Below are positions 48,263 to 59,037 of a DNA stretch of 64,000 bases, in pieces. The stretch's first letter is position 1; the number at the start of each line of letters is the position of its first letter. The notes beneath the pieces are model-generated. The model saw only the letters and a list, made by a program, of their open reading frames with translations. It made no database searches and had not been told where the DNA came from. Position numbers and translations under genes: made by a program. This DNA is from Lentzea albida (GTDB lineage: Bacteria; Actinomycetota; Actinomycetes; Mycobacteriales; Pseudonocardiaceae): NCBI RefSeq assembly GCF_900111005.1, contig NZ_FOFV01000028.1, positions 41,274 through 105,273 on the forward strand. Direction: 5' to 3'.

Positions 48263-49675
48263 ATGGCGTCGACCCGGCGACCCGTCCTGTTCGTCAGCTA
48301 TCCGGAGAGCGGACTGATCAATCCTTTGCTCGTGCTGGCAGGGGAACTGGCGCGCAGGGGCGTCCCCGACCTCCACTTCGCGACGGACGAGAACCGGCGG
48401 GCGGAGGTGGAAGCGCTTTCCGCTGCCTCGCCCGTCTCGTTCGTGTCGCTGGGCGAGGTCGACTCCGAGATGTCCGCGACCTCGTGGGAGGACGAGGTCT
48501 ACCGCGCGGTCACCCAGAAGTCGAAGTCGAAGGCGAACCAGGCGGTGATCCGCCAGACCTTCCGGCCCCGCGGCCGGATGGAGAAGTACGCGAGGCTCAA
48601 GGCGGCCGCCGAGTCGATCGGCCCGGCGCTGATGGTGGTGGACAGCATCAGCCAGTTCGGCTGCGAGCTGGCCATCACCACCGGCACCCCTTTCGTGCTC
48701 GGGGTTCCCTTCCTGCCGAGCAACGTGCTGACGACCCGCACCCACCTGGGCACGTCGCGCACGCCGAAGGACTTCCCGGTCCCGCACTCCGGACTTCCCT
48801 ACCCGATGAACCGCCGTCAGCGGCTGGCCAACCACCTGATGAAGATCAGGACCCTGCTGCCGTTCCTGACGCCGTCGATGCGGAAGGTCGTGGAGGAGGA
48901 CGCCGAGCTCCGCCGGCGGCACGGCATCGCACCGGCGGCCAAGGGCGAGATGGCACGGATCGACCAGGCCGAACTGGTGCTCTGCTACTCGATTCCCGAG
49001 ATGGACTACCCCTTCTCGCTGCCGGAGAAGATGCGCACCGTCGGCGCCCTCGTCCCGCCCCTGCCGCAGGCGCCGGGAGACCACGAACTCACCCGGTGGC
49101 TCGACTCACAGGACTCCGTGGTGTACCTCGGCTTCGGCACGATCACCCGGTTGACCCGCGAGCAGGTCGCATCACTCGTGGCGGTGGTCCGGCGAATGCA
49201 CCGGCACCAGTTCCTCTGGAAGCTCCCCCTCGAGCAGCAGCACCTGCTGCCCCCGGACGACCGGCTCCCGGAGAACCTCCGGATCGAAGCCTGGGTGCCG
49301 TCCCAGCTCGACGTGCTGGCCCACCGGAACGTGCGGCTCTTCTTCACCCACGCGGGCAGCAACGGTGTCCACGAGGGTCTGTACTTCGGCACACCACTCG
49401 TCACACGACCGCTGTGGATGGACTGCCACGACCTCGCGGTCCGCGTCCAGGACCTCGGCCTCGGTCTCACCCTGGACCAGCCGGAGACGATCGACACCGA
49501 CGACGTGACCGACAAACTGACCAGGGTGCTCGGCGATGACTCCTTCCGCAGGCGCGCCGAGCTGATCGGCCGGCTCCAGCGGGCCGCGGGCGGGCGGGTC
49601 ACGGCCGCCGACCTCTTGCTGGACCTCCCCGCCCTCACCTCCGCCCGTCCCCCGCGGCGGAGCACTGCTTCCTGA
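48263..49675 (+). CDS. Macrolide glycosyltransferase (GT1 / GT-B fold), resembling polyene mycosaminyltransferases
   Basis: A 470-residue UDP-glycosyltransferase-like enzyme. The N-terminal acceptor domain begins RRPVLFVSYPESGLINPLL, much like the opening of the AmphDI/NysDI group as I remember it. The C-terminal donor domain has HAGSNGVHEGLYFGTPLV near residue 364, the GT1 signature with the His and Gly-rich nucleotide contact. It probably attaches an aminodeoxysugar to the polyketide. The next gene, 11 bp downstream, is a sugar aminotransferase of the same pathway class. No DesVIII-type activator partner is nearby, which fits the polyene type and argues against the DesVII/EryCIII type. The ATG at 48263 follows GGTGGAGAG; an upstream GTG in frame (48215) has no homologous residues and is not used. 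Donor sugar is inferred. Confidence 0.85.
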   Translation: MASTRRPVLFVSYPESGLINPLLVLAGELARRGVPDLHFATDENRRAEVEALSAASPVSFVSLGEVDSEMSATSWEDEVYRAVTQKSKSKANQAVIRQTFRPRGRMEKYARLKAAAESIGPALMVVDSISQFGCELAITTGTPFVLGVPFLPSNVLTTRTHLGTSRTPKDFPVPHSGLPYPMNRRQRLANHLMKIRTLLPFLTPSMRKVVEEDAELRRRHGIAPAAKGEMARIDQAELVLCYSIPEMDYPFSLPEKMRTVGALVPPLPQAPGDHELTRWLDSQDSVVYLGFGTITRLTREQVASLVAVVRRMHRHQFLWKLPLEQQHLLPPDDRLPENLRIEAWVPSQLDVLAHRNVRLFFTHAGSNGVHEGLYFGTPLVTRPLWMDCHDLAVRVQDLGLGLTLDQPETIDTDDVTDKLTRVLGDDSFRRRAELIGRLQRAAGGRVTAADLLLDLPALTSARPPRRSTAS

Positions 49676-49686
49676 GATGAGGACAC

Positions 49687-50748
49687 ATGACGTTCAAGTA
49701 CCCGGTCTCGCAGCCCTGGCTCGGAGGGCGTGAGCGCGAGTACGTCTTCAAGGCGGTCGACGCGGGCTGGATCTCGTCGCAGGGTTCCTACGTCGCCATG
49801 TTCGAACAGGCCTTCGCGGACTACAACGACATCGCGCACGGCGTCGCCTGTTCGTCCGGTACCGCGGCGCTCACCCTGGCGTTGCGAGCGCTCGGCGTCG
49901 GTCCCGGGGACGAGGTGATCGTCCCGGAGTTCACCATGATCGCGACCGCGTGGGCGGTCACCTACACCGGTGCGACACCGGTCTTCGTGGACTGCGGCAA
50001 CGACTTGAACATAGACGTCACCCGGATCGAGGAGAAGATCACCAGCCGCACCAAGGTGATCATGCCGGTCCACGTCTACGGCCGCCGGTGCGACATGGAC
50101 GCGATCATGAGCATCGCCCGCGACTACGGCGTGCGGGTGGTGGAGGACTCCGCCGAGGCGCACGGTGTACTGCCGGTCGCTGACATCGCCTGCTTCTCCC
50201 TGTACGCCAACAAGATCATCACCTCCGGCGAGGGCGGCATCGCGATCACCGACGACCCGGTGCTGGCCGGGCAGATGAGACACCTGCGGGCCATGGCGTT
50301 CAGCGACGACCACAGCTTCCTGCACAAGAAGCTGGCCTACAACTTCCGGATGACGAACATGCAGGCGGCGGTCGCACTGGCCCAGGTCGAGCGGCTGCCG
50401 GAGATCCTCGCCGGACGTCGCGACATCGAACAGCGCTACGACGCGGGCCTGACGGGCGTGCGAGGCGTGACGCTGATGCCGCCGCGGGACGTGCTCTGGA
50501 TGTACGACATCCGCGCCGAACGCCGCGACGAGCTCCGCGCCTTCCTCACGCGGAACGGCATCGAGACGAGGGTGTTCTTCAAGCCGATGAGCAGGCAACC
50601 GGGGTACTTCGACCCGGACTGGTGGACGCTCAACGCGAACCGGTTCAGCGAGGACGGCCTGTACCTGCCGACCTACGGCGAGCTCACCGAGGCCGACCAG
50701 GACCACATCGTCGGCAAGGTCCGGGAGTTCTACGAGAAGGGTGAGTGA
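49687..50748 (+). CDS. DegT/DnrJ/EryC1-family PLP sugar aminotransferase, possible mycosamine synthase
   Basis: A 353-residue aminotransferase that would convert a nucleotide-bound keto-6-deoxysugar to the aminosugar. The PLP lysine is Lys176 in YANKIITSGEGG, the pyridine-binding Asp is Asp154 in VVEDSAEAHG, and WISSQG near residue 28 is the substrate-loop motif shared by perosamine synthases and the polyene DII enzymes. Length equals the DII group (about 350). It lies 11 bp after the glycosyltransferase, with GAGG five bases before the ATG, and three bases before the P450, so the three form an operon. GDP-3-keto-6-deoxymannose to GDP-mycosamine is the favoured reaction; C-4 amination to perosamine is the main alternative and cannot be excluded. 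No 4,6-dehydratase gene is in the window, so the substrate must come from elsewhere. Confidence 0.87.
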   Translation: MTFKYPVSQPWLGGREREYVFKAVDAGWISSQGSYVAMFEQAFADYNDIAHGVACSSGTAALTLALRALGVGPGDEVIVPEFTMIATAWAVTYTGATPVFVDCGNDLNIDVTRIEEKITSRTKVIMPVHVYGRRCDMDAIMSIARDYGVRVVEDSAEAHGVLPVADIACFSLYANKIITSGEGGIAITDDPVLAGQMRHLRAMAFSDDHSFLHKKLAYNFRMTNMQAAVALAQVERLPEILAGRRDIEQRYDAGLTGVRGVTLMPPRDVLWMYDIRAERRDELRAFLTRNGIETRVFFKPMSRQPGYFDPDWWTLNANRFSEDGLYLPTYGELTEADQDHIVGKVREFYEKGE

Positions 50749-50751
50749 GCG

Positions 50752-51885
50752 TTGTCCGCACCGAACTTCCCGCCGCCGGACTACGCGCGGTTCCGGGAGC
50801 AGCCCGGTCTCACCCGGATCACCTTGCCGGGCGGTGCCCCGGTCTGGCTCATCTCCCGGCACGAGGACGTGAAGGCGGTCCTCACCGACCCCAGGATCAG
50901 CTCCAACCCGGCGCATCCCGGTTTCCCCAACCCCGGCCGTACCGGCGGCGTGCCGTCGCAGTCCGACGTGCCGGGGTGGTTCGTCGGCCTGGACGCTCCC
51001 GAGCACACCAGGTTCCGCAAAACGCTCCTGCCCGAGTTCACCGTGCGGCGGATCAAGGAGATGCGGCCGTCGATCCAGCGCATCGTCGACGGCCTGATCG
51101 ACTCGATGCTCGCCGCGGGCGGCACCGCGGACCTCGTCAGCGCGTTCGCCCTCCCGGTGCCCTCGCTGGTGATCACCGACTTGCTCGGGGTCCCCTACGC
51201 CGACCACGAGTTCTTCGAGGCGAAGACGCGCACGCTCGTCACCATCTCGTCGTCCGACGAGGAACGGGACGCCGCCGGCAAGGAGATCCTGCGCTACCTC
51301 GGCCGGCTGATCACCGTCAAGCGCAAGCGGCCCGGAGACGACCTCACGACAAGGCTGATCCACGCCGGCACGATCACGCCGGAGGAACTGGCCGGCGTCA
51401 CGATGCTGCTGCTGATCGCCGGGCACGAGACGACGGCCAACAACATCGCCCTCGGGGTCGTGACGCTGCTGGCCAACCCGCGGTGGATCGGTGACGACCG
51501 GGTCACGGAGGAGCTCCTGCGGCTGCACTCCGTCGCCGACATCGTGGCGTTGCGCACCGCCGTCGAGGACGTGGAGATCGCCGGTCAGCTGATCAAGGCG
51601 GGCGAGGGAGTCATCCCGCTGCTCGCGGGGGCCAACCACGACCCAGGCGCATTCTCCTGCCCGGCGGAGTTCAAACCGGACAGGGCGGAGCGCCACCACG
51701 TCGCGTTCGGCCACGGCGCCCACCTGTGCCTGGGCCACAACCTCGTGCGCGCCGAGATGGAGATCGCCTTCCGGTCGCTGTTCGAACGGATTCCGTCCCT
51801 GCGGCTCGCCGTCCCCGTCGAGGAACTCCCGTTCAAGTACGACCGCGTCCTCTTCGGACTGCACGCCCTGCCGGTCAGCTGGTAG
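50752..51885 (+). CDS. Cytochrome P450 (actinobacterial macrolide-tailoring type)
   Basis: A 377-residue class I P450 without membrane anchor. Motifs: I-helix oxygen-binding AGHETT, K-helix ExxR in EELLRLHS, and the haem-binding loop FGHGAHLCLG with the axial Cys near residue 326. The first in-frame start is a TTG at 50752, three bases after the aminotransferase stop (an in-frame TGA sits just before it), so translation is probably coupled. Position next to the glycosyltransferase and DII-like gene resembles polyene loci, where an AmphN/NysN-type P450 oxidises an exocyclic methyl to carboxyl. That role here is only inferred, and hydroxylation elsewhere on the macrocycle is equally possible. 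No ferredoxin gene follows, unlike most polyene P450s; the next gene is convergent behind a strong hairpin. Confidence 0.92.
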   Translation: MSAPNFPPPDYARFREQPGLTRITLPGGAPVWLISRHEDVKAVLTDPRISSNPAHPGFPNPGRTGGVPSQSDVPGWFVGLDAPEHTRFRKTLLPEFTVRRIKEMRPSIQRIVDGLIDSMLAAGGTADLVSAFALPVPSLVITDLLGVPYADHEFFEAKTRTLVTISSSDEERDAAGKEILRYLGRLITVKRKRPGDDLTTRLIHAGTITPEELAGVTMLLLIAGHETTANNIALGVVTLLANPRWIGDDRVTEELLRLHSVADIVALRTAVEDVEIAGQLIKAGEGVIPLLAGANHDPGAFSCPAEFKPDRAERHHVAFGHGAHLCLGHNLVRAEMEIAFRSLFERIPSLRLAVPVEELPFKYDRVLFGLHALPVSW

Positions 51886-51903
51886 TCCTCACCGGAAGGA
51901 ACG

Positions 51904-51949
51904 CGAGAAGAGGCCAGGGCCGGGAATTTTCGGCCCTGGCCTCTTCTCG
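51904..51949. terminator. Strong bidirectional hairpin after the P450
   Basis: A perfect 19-bp inverted repeat: the arm at 51904-51922 pairs with 51931-51949 across an eight-base loop (GGAATTTT). It begins 19 bp after the P450 stop. Together with the hairpin at 51986 it separates the plus-strand sugar/P450 operon from the minus-strand terminal PKS gene, and can act on both strands. Confidence 0.85.
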
Positions 51950-51985
51950 TGCAGTCACCAGGCCGTCGCGTGGAGCAGTCCGAAC

Positions 51986-52027
51986 GTGGCCGGGGCCGTC
52001 CACTACCTCGTGGACGCCCCCGGCCAC
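51986..52027. terminator. Second hairpin, immediately downstream of the terminal PKS gene
   Basis: An 18-bp inverted repeat with one internal mismatch (arms 51986-52003 and 52010-52027, six-base loop TACCTC). It starts 31 bp past the stop of the minus-strand thioesterase-containing PKS gene, which is where a terminator for that operon is expected. Confidence 0.7.
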
Positions 52028-52058
52028 GGCCCGCCCCACTCGCGGTGGGCCCGGCGAA

Positions 52059-55000
52059 TCACCCGAGCACGGTGGTGAGCCAGCCGTCCACCACGTCCGC
52101 CGTGAGACCGGAATCCTCCATCGCCAGTGCGAAGTGGTCGGTCTCGACGACGCGGACGTCCGCACCCGCCACGACCGGCTCGGCTTGCTCGTCACGCACG
52201 AGCGGTTCGCCGTCGGACATCAGCGGGACGGCGCACCGCACCAGGAGCACCGGGGCGCTGGTCGGCCGCACCTCCAGGTCCGCCATCTTCGAGAACCAGT
52301 GCGTCATCGCCGACAGCCTCGTGCTGGTCACCTTCACGGCGGTGTCGGACTCGTCCAGGTACACGCGGGTGAGATCGGTGAAGTCGGACGCTCCCCCGGA
52401 ACCGTGCGTGATGCTCAGCGTGTCGAGCAGGACAACGGCCTCCGGCAGGATGCCCCAGGTGGACTCCAGCACGCCTGCGGCCGCGTAGGCGAGCGAGCCG
52501 CCCGAGGAGTGGCCGACGAGCACGAACGGTTCGCCGTCGCTCGCGTGCAGCACGCTCTCCGCGACGACCCTGCTCACCGCCTCAGCCGTGGCGGGAAGGC
52601 TCTCCCCCGGAGCGAACCCGGGCAACGGCAGCGCCTGCACGGTCCGCTTGCCGCGGAAGTGGGCGGCGATGCGCGCGTACTGGTGCACACCACCGGTCAC
52701 CGTCGGCGAACTGACGCAGAGCAGCCTGGCGGGGGCGGGTCCTTCGGCGAGCGTGACCGGCTGGGGCAGTTCCACCAGCTCGGCGGGGGTCTCGAAACCG
52801 GGACGGGTGAGGGCGACCGCCTTGAGCATCTGCAGACCCTCCTGGAGCCTGCCGTTCGCCATCGCGGCGAAGAAGACCCCTTCGACGGTCTCGCTCCCGG
52901 TGTCAGCGGAGCGGCGCACGGCCGGGGCCGCCTCGCCCAGTTCCCCGTCGAGCCAGCGGGCGAGCCGGCCGGGTGTCCCGGTGTCGAAGACCACCGTGGA
53001 CGGCAGGCGGACGCCCACGGCCTCGCTCAGCTTGTTGCGCAACTCGACCGCGATCAGCGAGTCGAACCCGAGGCCCAGGAAGTCGCTGTCCGGGGTGACC
53101 ACGTCCTTGTCCGCGTGACCCAGCAGCGTCGCGGCGAACTCGACGACGAGATCGCACAGTGCCCGCTCCCTCTGCTCGCCGCCCAGATCGCGCAGCCGGT
53201 CCCGCAGCGTGGTGGTCGTGCGGCTCGCGGCGGCACGCCGCCCGGTCCGCACGAGGCCCCTCAGCAACGCGGGCACCTCGCCCCGTACCGCGACGGAACC
53301 CCTGCGCAGTCCGAAGGGGACGACCAGGGCCGCGTCGGCCGCGGTCGCGGCATCGAAGAGCGCCAAGCCCTGCTCGGTGCTGATCGGTGGCACGCCGCCG
53401 GACTTCCTGCGCTCGACCGTGCTGCCGAGGATCTCGCCGGTCATGGTGGTGGCGCGTTCCCACAGCGGCCAGGCGAGCGAGACCGCGGGAAGGCCCTCGC
53501 TCCTGCGCTGGTGCGCGAGGGAGTCGAGGTACACGTTGGCCGCCGCGTAGTTGGCCTGGCCGGAGCTGCCCGTCACCCCCGCGAACGACGAGAACAGGAT
53601 GAACGCGGAGAGATCGCGGGTCAGTTCGTGCAGGTGCCACGCACCGTCCACCTTGGGCTTCATCACCGCGTCGAGGCGTTGCGGCGTCAGGGACTGGACC
53701 ACACCGTCGTCCAGGACACCCGCGGCGTGGACGACCACCTCCAGCGGGTGCTCAGCCGGAATCCGTGCGAGCAGCGCGGCCACCGCCTCGCGGTCGGCGA
53801 CGTCGCACGCGACGACCTCGACCGCGGCGCCCGCCGCCCTGAGGTCCTCGACGAGTCCCGGCTCGGCGACCCCACCACGGCTGGTGAGCAGGAGGTGGCG
53901 CATTCCGCCCCGCAGCACGAGGTGCCGGGCCAGCTCACTGCCCAGTCCCCCGGTCCCGCCGGTGATCAGCACGGTGCCCTCGGGATCCCACTCGCACGGC
54001 ACCGTCAGCACGACCTTGCCCACGTGCTTGGCCAGACTCATGAACCGGAACGCCTCCGGAGCCCGCCGCACGTCCCACGTCCGCACCGGCAACGGCCGCA
54101 GCACACCCCGCTCGAACAGGCCCACCAGTTCGGTGAGCATCTGCTGGACGTGGTCGGGGTGGACCCGGCCCACGTCGAAGGGGTGGTATTCCACGTAGGG
54201 CAGGTCGCCGGGATCGCGGAGATCGGTCTTGCCCATCTCGAGGAACCGCCCGCCCGCACCGAGCAACCTCAGCGAGGCGTCGACGAACTCGCCGGTCAAG
54301 GCGTTGAGCACCACGTCCACCCGCTGGAACCTGTGCTCGAACTCGGTCGTCCTGGAAGACGCGATCCGCTCGTCCGGCACCCCGAGGGAGCGCAGCACCT
54401 CCCACTTGCCCTCGCTCGCCGTCGCGAACACCTCCGCCCCCAGGTGCTGCGCGAGCTGAAGGGCGGCCATGCCGACACCACCGGCTCCGGCGTGCACGAG
54501 GATCCGTTCACCCGCCTGGAGTCCCGCCAGGTCGAGCAGGCCGTGGTAAGCGGTCAGGAAGGCCACGGGGACCGACGCGGCGGTCTCGTCGGACCAGCCG
54601 TACGGCACCTTCACCACGAACCGCTCGTCGGTGACCGCCAGCAGCCCGAACACGCCGGGGAACATGCCCATCACCCGGTCACCGGGACGCACGCCCACGA
54701 CCTCCGGGCCCGCGTCGACCACCACGCCTGCAGCTTCCGCGCCGAAGACGCCCGCGTCGCCGGGGTACATCCCCAGTGCGTTGAGCACGTCCCGGAAGTT
54801 CAGCCCGGCGGCGCGGACGCGGACGCGGACCTGCCGGCCGGTCAACGGCTCCAGCACCTCGGGACAGGGCACGAGCTCCAGCGCGTCCAGGCTGCCCTTG
54901 CGCGCACTGTCCAGGCGCCAGGGGACTCCTGCGGGCGGCACCAGGGCGCCGCCGACGGACGAAAGGGGCATCAGCCTGCCCACCTCCGCCACTCCCCCAC

Positions 55001-58000
55001 GCACGACGACCTGGGTCTCACCGGTCCCGACCAGGCCGACCAGGCCCGGCACCGCCGCGTGCGACGCCTGGTCGCCGTCGACGTCGACCAGCAGGAACCG
55101 GCCGGGGTTCTCCGACTGGGCGGAGCGGACGAGACCCCACACCGCCGACGCCGCCAGGTCGGTGACGGGCTCGCCGTCGCGGACGGCGACCGCGCCACTG
55201 GTCACGACCAGCAGGCGCGACCGGGAGAAGCTCTCGTCGGTCAGGAACTCCTGGAGCAGAGCGAGCATCCGCGTAGTCAGTTCTCGCACAGTCGCGGGCG
55301 CGGGGTCGTCACCGGACACCGGGACGACCACCACGTCAGCGCGAGCGCCGGCCAGGGAGCTCGTGTAGGCGACGACCGACTCACCGCGCATCTGCAGCAC
55401 GTAGCCGAGGTCGAAGCGGTCCGCACCCACGATGGACCAGGTGTGGTGCCCGGACGGCGCCTCCTCGGCGGGGATCCAGCCGAGAGCCAGCAACGAGTCG
55501 GCGTCCCGGCGACCGGCCGTGACCGGGCCGGGCGCCCGCATGGTCAGCGACTCCACCGACACCACCGGCGCGCCCTCGACGTCGACCGCGCTCAGCGACA
55601 GCGACGCCGGTCCCGTCTTCACCATCCGCACGCGCAACACGGAGGCCCCGGAGGCGTGCAGGGTCACGCCCTCCCACGAGAACGGAAGCCCTCCGCGGAC
55701 CTCCAACCCGGCCAGGCCGGCCGTGTGCAGCGCGGCGTCGAACAACGCCGGGTGCATCCCGTAGGCCGGCACGTCCGCGAGCTGGTCTGGGACCGTGATC
55801 TCGGCGTACACCGCTCCGTCGTCCAGCCAGGCCGCCCGCACGCCCCGGAACGACGGACCGTATTCCGCGCCGCGCTCGGCGTAGCCGTCGTAGAAGTCCG
55901 CCAGGTCGGCCACCACCGCTTCCTGCGGTGGCGGCCAGCTTCCGCTGCCGAAGCCCGCGGGGTCGTCGGCGGCGGTCACGGTTCCACCGGCGTGCTGGAT
56001 CCAGTCGTCGTCCTCGGCGTGCTTCGAGTGGATCTGCAGCTCGCGCCGGCCGTCCTCGTCGAGCGCGCCCACCCGCACCTGGACGTGCACCGCGCCGGAC
56101 TCCGGCAGCACCAGCGGCGTGGTCAGTGTCAGCTCCTCGACCCGGCCGCACCCGCACTCGTCGCCGGCACGGATCGCCAGTTCGACGAAACCCGTGCCGG
56201 GGAACAGCACCACGCCACCGATGCGGTGGTCCGCGAGCCACGGGTGCGTGGCCAGGGAGAGCCTGCCGGTCAGCAGCACCTCGTCCGATCCGGCGACCGA
56301 CACCGCGGCACCCAGCAGCGGGTGAGCCGCCGCCCTCAGCCCGGCGGTGGCCACGTCGCCCGCCGACTGGGCACCGCCGGGCCAGAACCGCTGGTGCTGG
56401 AACGCGTACGGCGGCAGGTCCACCAAGCGACCGCTGGGCACCACCCGGCGCCAGTCGACGCCGGCACCCGCGACGAAGGCCTCCGCGAGGGAGGTGAGCA
56501 GCCGCTGCGGGGTGTCGTCGTCGTGCCGCAGGGTTCCCAGCACGGCCGCTGTCGAGCCGATGGCCTCCAGCGTGTCCTGCACACCGGTGGTGAGCACGGG
56601 ATGGGGACCGCACTCGATGAAGACTCCATGTCCCTCGCGCACGAGGACCTCGACGGCATCGCGGAGCCGGACGGTCCCGCGCAGGTTGTCGTACCAGTAC
56701 TCGGCGTCCAGCTCGGCGGGATCTACCCACCGCGCGATCACCGTCGACAACCACGGCACCTCGCCCTGACGCGCGGTGACTCCGGCGAGGGACTCCCGCA
56801 GCTCGTCGGCCAGGGCCTCCACCTGCGCCGAGTGGGAGGCGTAGTCCACCGGGACGCGCTTCGCGCGGATCCCGTCACGCCGACACCCCTCCACGAACTC
56901 GTCGACGTCGCCCGGCTCCCCCGAGACCACCAGGCTCACGGGACCGTTGACCGCCGCGAGCGACAACCGGCCCATGCGCTCGGCCACGACCTCCTGGGAA
57001 GCGGCGACGGAGGCCATCGCGCCCTTCCCCGACAGCACGCGCTTGATGGCCTGGCTGCGCACCGCCACGATCCGCGCACCGTCCTCCAGGGACAGCACGC
57101 CCGCCACGCACGCCGCCGCGATCTCGCCCTGGGAGTGCCCCAGCACCGCCGACGGCTCCACCCCGTGCGACCGCCACACGGCCGCGAGAGACACCATCAC
57201 CGCCCACGAGACGGGCTGGACGACATCGACCTCGTCGAGTTCCAGCGCTCCGCGCAGCACCTCCGTCAGCGACCAGTCCACGTACGGGCTCAAGGCCTTC
57301 TCGCAGGCGGCGATGCTCTCGGCGAACTCGGCCGAGGTCTCCAGCAGCCCGCGCCCCATCCCCCGCCACTGCGCCCCCTGGCCGGGGAACACGAGGACGG
57401 GGCGGTCGGCACCGGGCACGACCTTCCCCCGTGCCGCTTCGGTGATGCCGTCACCGGTCGCCAGCAGCACGGCCCGGTGGTCGAAGACCGGACGGGCGAG
57501 CAGCGACCAGGCCACGTCGGAGCGCGCGGCGCCGACACCGCCGAGGCGGTCCACCGCGTCCGCCACCGCCTGCGGAGACTTGGCGGACACCACCCACGGC
57601 GTCACCGGCGACTCCTGCGCGGCGGGCTGGTCGGTCGCGGGCGCCTGCTCCAGGACCACGTGCGCGTTCGTCCCGCTCACCCCGAACGACGACACACCGG
57701 CCCTGCGCGGCCTGCCCGCCTCCGGCCAGGACGTCGGCTCGGTGACGAGCGCGACCGCTCCCTCCGACCAGTCCACGTGGGACGAGGGCGCGTCGACGTG
57801 CAGGGTCGCGGGAACCGTGCCGTGCCGCAAGGCCTGCACCATCTTGATCACACCGGCCACACCCGCCGCCGCCTGGGTGTGGCCGATGTTCGACTTGACC
57901 GACCCCAGCAGCAACGGCCGGTCCCTGTCCTGGCCGTAGGTGGCCAGCAAGGCCTGCGCCTCGATCGGGTCACCGAGCACCGTGCCGGTGCCGTGGGCCT

Positions 58001-59000
58001 CCACGACGTCGACGTCGCGTGTGGACAGACCGGCGCCCGCCAGGGCCTGGCGGATCACACGTTGCTGCGCCGGACCGTTCGGCGCCGACAACCCGTTGGA
58101 CGCGCCGTCCTGGTTCACCGCGGAACCGCGGACCACGGCCAGCACCCGGTGTCCGGCGCTCAGCGCGTCCGACAGCCGTTGCACCACCAGCACGCCGACG
58201 CCTTCGCCCCAGCCGGTGCCGTCGGCCGCGTCGGCGAACGCCTTGCACCGGCCGTCGCTCGACAACGCTCCTTGGCGGGAGAACGCCGCGAAGTTCATCG
58301 GCGTCGCCATCACCGTCACGCCGCCCGCCAGTGCCAGGGTGCACTCGCCCCGGTGCAGGGCCTGCATGGCCAGGTGCAGCGACACCAACGACGACGAGCA
58401 CGCCGTGTCGACCGTCATCGCGGGGCCCTCGAAGCCGAAGGTGTAGGCCACGCGCCCGGAGAGCACGCTCGCGGCGAGGCCCGTACCGGCGTGACCCTCG
58501 ACGTCCTCCTCGGACGCCAGCACGGCGTGCGCGTAATCCTGCCCGTTCGTCCCGACGAACACTCCCGTCCGGCTGCCCCGCAGCGACCGCGGGTCGATCC
58601 CGGCGTGTTCGACCGCCTCCCAGGAGACCTCCAGCAGCAGCCGCTGCTGCGGGTCCATCGCCAGCGCCTCCCGCGGGGAGATCCCGAAGAACGCGGCGTC
58701 GAAGCCGGCCACACCGGACAGGAACCCGCCGTGGTAGGTCGCGGGTGCGTCGTCGTGGGCCAGCAGGCTGAGGTCCCAGCCGCGGTCCGCGGGAAGCGGG
58801 CCCATCGCATCTCCTCCGGAGACGACGAGGTCCCACAGCTCGTCCGCGGACCTGACACCACCGGGGAACCGGCAGGCCATGCCGACGATCGCGATCGGTT
58901 CGTACCTGCCGGACTCGGCCTCCTCGAGGCGCTGACGGGTCTCGTGCAGGTCCGCGGTGACCCACTTCAGGTACTCGACGAGCTTGTCCTGCTCAGACAT
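52059..59000 (-). CDS. Terminal modular PKS: fully reducing methylmalonyl module with thioesterase
   Basis: Final extension and chain release; 2,313 residues. Order: docking coil ([15 protein letters not shown]); KS (Cys near 199); AT with GHSQGE near 621 and YASH, methylmalonyl; DH ([10 protein letters not shown] near 923, FDAALH); ER (HAGAGGVGM near 1508, and GMYPG carrying the Tyr linked to S-methyl outcome); KR (near 1678, LDD, B-type); ACP (GFDSL near 1981); thioesterase with GHSSGG (Ser near 2162), LLDT and DHFAL (His near 2288). The acyl end should therefore be a saturated alpha-methyl carboxyl, released by macrolactonisation or hydrolysis; the linker before the thioesterase resembles those of macrolactone-forming enzymes. 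ATG at 59000 lies 37 bp after the upstream PKS stop with AAAGGG as a weak ribosome site; the in-frame extension to 59291 overlaps the upstream gene. An ATG at 59018 is a minor alternative. Confidence 0.95.
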   Translation of the reverse strand: MSEQDKLVEYLKWVTADLHETRQRLEEAESGRYEPIAIVGMACRFPGGVRSADELWDLVVSGGDAMGPLPADRGWDLSLLAHDDAPATYHGGFLSGVAGFDAAFFGISPREALAMDPQQRLLLEVSWEAVEHAGIDPRSLRGSRTGVFVGTNGQDYAHAVLASEEDVEGHAGTGLAASVLSGRVAYTFGFEGPAMTVDTACSSSLVSLHLAMQALHRGECTLALAGGVTVMATPMNFAAFSRQGALSSDGRCKAFADAADGTGWGEGVGVLVVQRLSDALSAGHRVLAVVRGSAVNQDGASNGLSAPNGPAQQRVIRQALAGAGLSTRDVDVVEAHGTGTVLGDPIEAQALLATYGQDRDRPLLLGSVKSNIGHTQAAAGVAGVIKMVQALRHGTVPATLHVDAPSSHVDWSEGAVALVTEPTSWPEAGRPRRAGVSSFGVSGTNAHVVLEQAPATDQPAAQESPVTPWVVSAKSPQAVADAVDRLGGVGAARSDVAWSLLARPVFDHRAVLLATGDGITEAARGKVVPGADRPVLVFPGQGAQWRGMGRGLLETSAEFAESIAACEKALSPYVDWSLTEVLRGALELDEVDVVQPVSWAVMVSLAAVWRSHGVEPSAVLGHSQGEIAAACVAGVLSLEDGARIVAVRSQAIKRVLSGKGAMASVAASQEVVAERMGRLSLAAVNGPVSLVVSGEPGDVDEFVEGCRRDGIRAKRVPVDYASHSAQVEALADELRESLAGVTARQGEVPWLSTVIARWVDPAELDAEYWYDNLRGTVRLRDAVEVLVREGHGVFIECGPHPVLTTGVQDTLEAIGSTAAVLGTLRHDDDTPQRLLTSLAEAFVAGAGVDWRRVVPSGRLVDLPPYAFQHQRFWPGGAQSAGDVATAGLRAAAHPLLGAAVSVAGSDEVLLTGRLSLATHPWLADHRIGGVVLFPGTGFVELAIRAGDECGCGRVEELTLTTPLVLPESGAVHVQVRVGALDEDGRRELQIHSKHAEDDDWIQHAGGTVTAADDPAGFGSGSWPPPQEAVVADLADFYDGYAERGAEYGPSFRGVRAAWLDDGAVYAEITVPDQLADVPAYGMHPALFDAALHTAGLAGLEVRGGLPFSWEGVTLHASGASVLRVRMVKTGPASLSLSAVDVEGAPVVSVESLTMRAPGPVTAGRRDADSLLALGWIPAEEAPSGHHTWSIVGADRFDLGYVLQMRGESVVAYTSSLAGARADVVVVPVSGDDPAPATVRELTTRMLALLQEFLTDESFSRSRLLVVTSGAVAVRDGEPVTDLAASAVWGLVRSAQSENPGRFLLVDVDGDQASHAAVPGLVGLVGTGETQVVVRGGVAEVGRLMPLSSVGGALVPPAGVPWRLDSARKGSLDALELVPCPEVLEPLTGRQVRVRVRAAGLNFRDVLNALGMYPGDAGVFGAEAAGVVVDAGPEVVGVRPGDRVMGMFPGVFGLLAVTDERFVVKVPYGWSDETAASVPVAFLTAYHGLLDLAGLQAGERILVHAGAGGVGMAALQLAQHLGAEVFATASEGKWEVLRSLGVPDERIASSRTTEFEHRFQRVDVVLNALTGEFVDASLRLLGAGGRFLEMGKTDLRDPGDLPYVEYHPFDVGRVHPDHVQQMLTELVGLFERGVLRPLPVRTWDVRRAPEAFRFMSLAKHVGKVVLTVPCEWDPEGTVLITGGTGGLGSELARHLVLRGGMRHLLLTSRGGVAEPGLVEDLRAAGAAVEVVACDVADREAVAALLARIPAEHPLEVVVHAAGVLDDGVVQSLTPQRLDAVMKPKVDGAWHLHELTRDLSAFILFSSFAGVTGSSGQANYAAANVYLDSLAHQRRSEGLPAVSLAWPLWERATTMTGEILGSTVERRKSGGVPPISTEQGLALFDAATAADAALVVPFGLRRGSVAVRGEVPALLRGLVRTGRRAAASRTTTTLRDRLRDLGGEQRERALCDLVVEFAATLLGHADKDVVTPDSDFLGLGFDSLIAVELRNKLSEAVGVRLPSTVVFDTGTPGRLARWLDGELGEAAPAVRRSADTGSETVEGVFFAAMANGRLQEGLQMLKAVALTRPGFETPAELVELPQPVTLAEGPAPARLLCVSSPTVTGGVHQYARIAAHFRGKRTVQALPLPGFAPGESLPATAEAVSRVVAESVLHASDGEPFVLVGHSSGGSLAYAAAGVLESTWGILPEAVVLLDTLSITHGSGGASDFTDLTRVYLDESDTAVKVTSTRLSAMTHWFSKMADLEVRPTSAPVLLVRCAVPLMSDGEPLVRDEQAEPVVAGADVRVVETDHFALAMEDSGLTADVVDGWLTTVLG

Positions 59001-59037
59001 CGCGGTGCGCCCTTTCATTCTCACGGCAGACGGAGGA

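Noticed and set aside
49687-50748. AHBA synthase or regulatory DegT function
   Set aside because: WISSQG motif, length and linkage to a glycosyltransferase fit a sugar aminotransferase.
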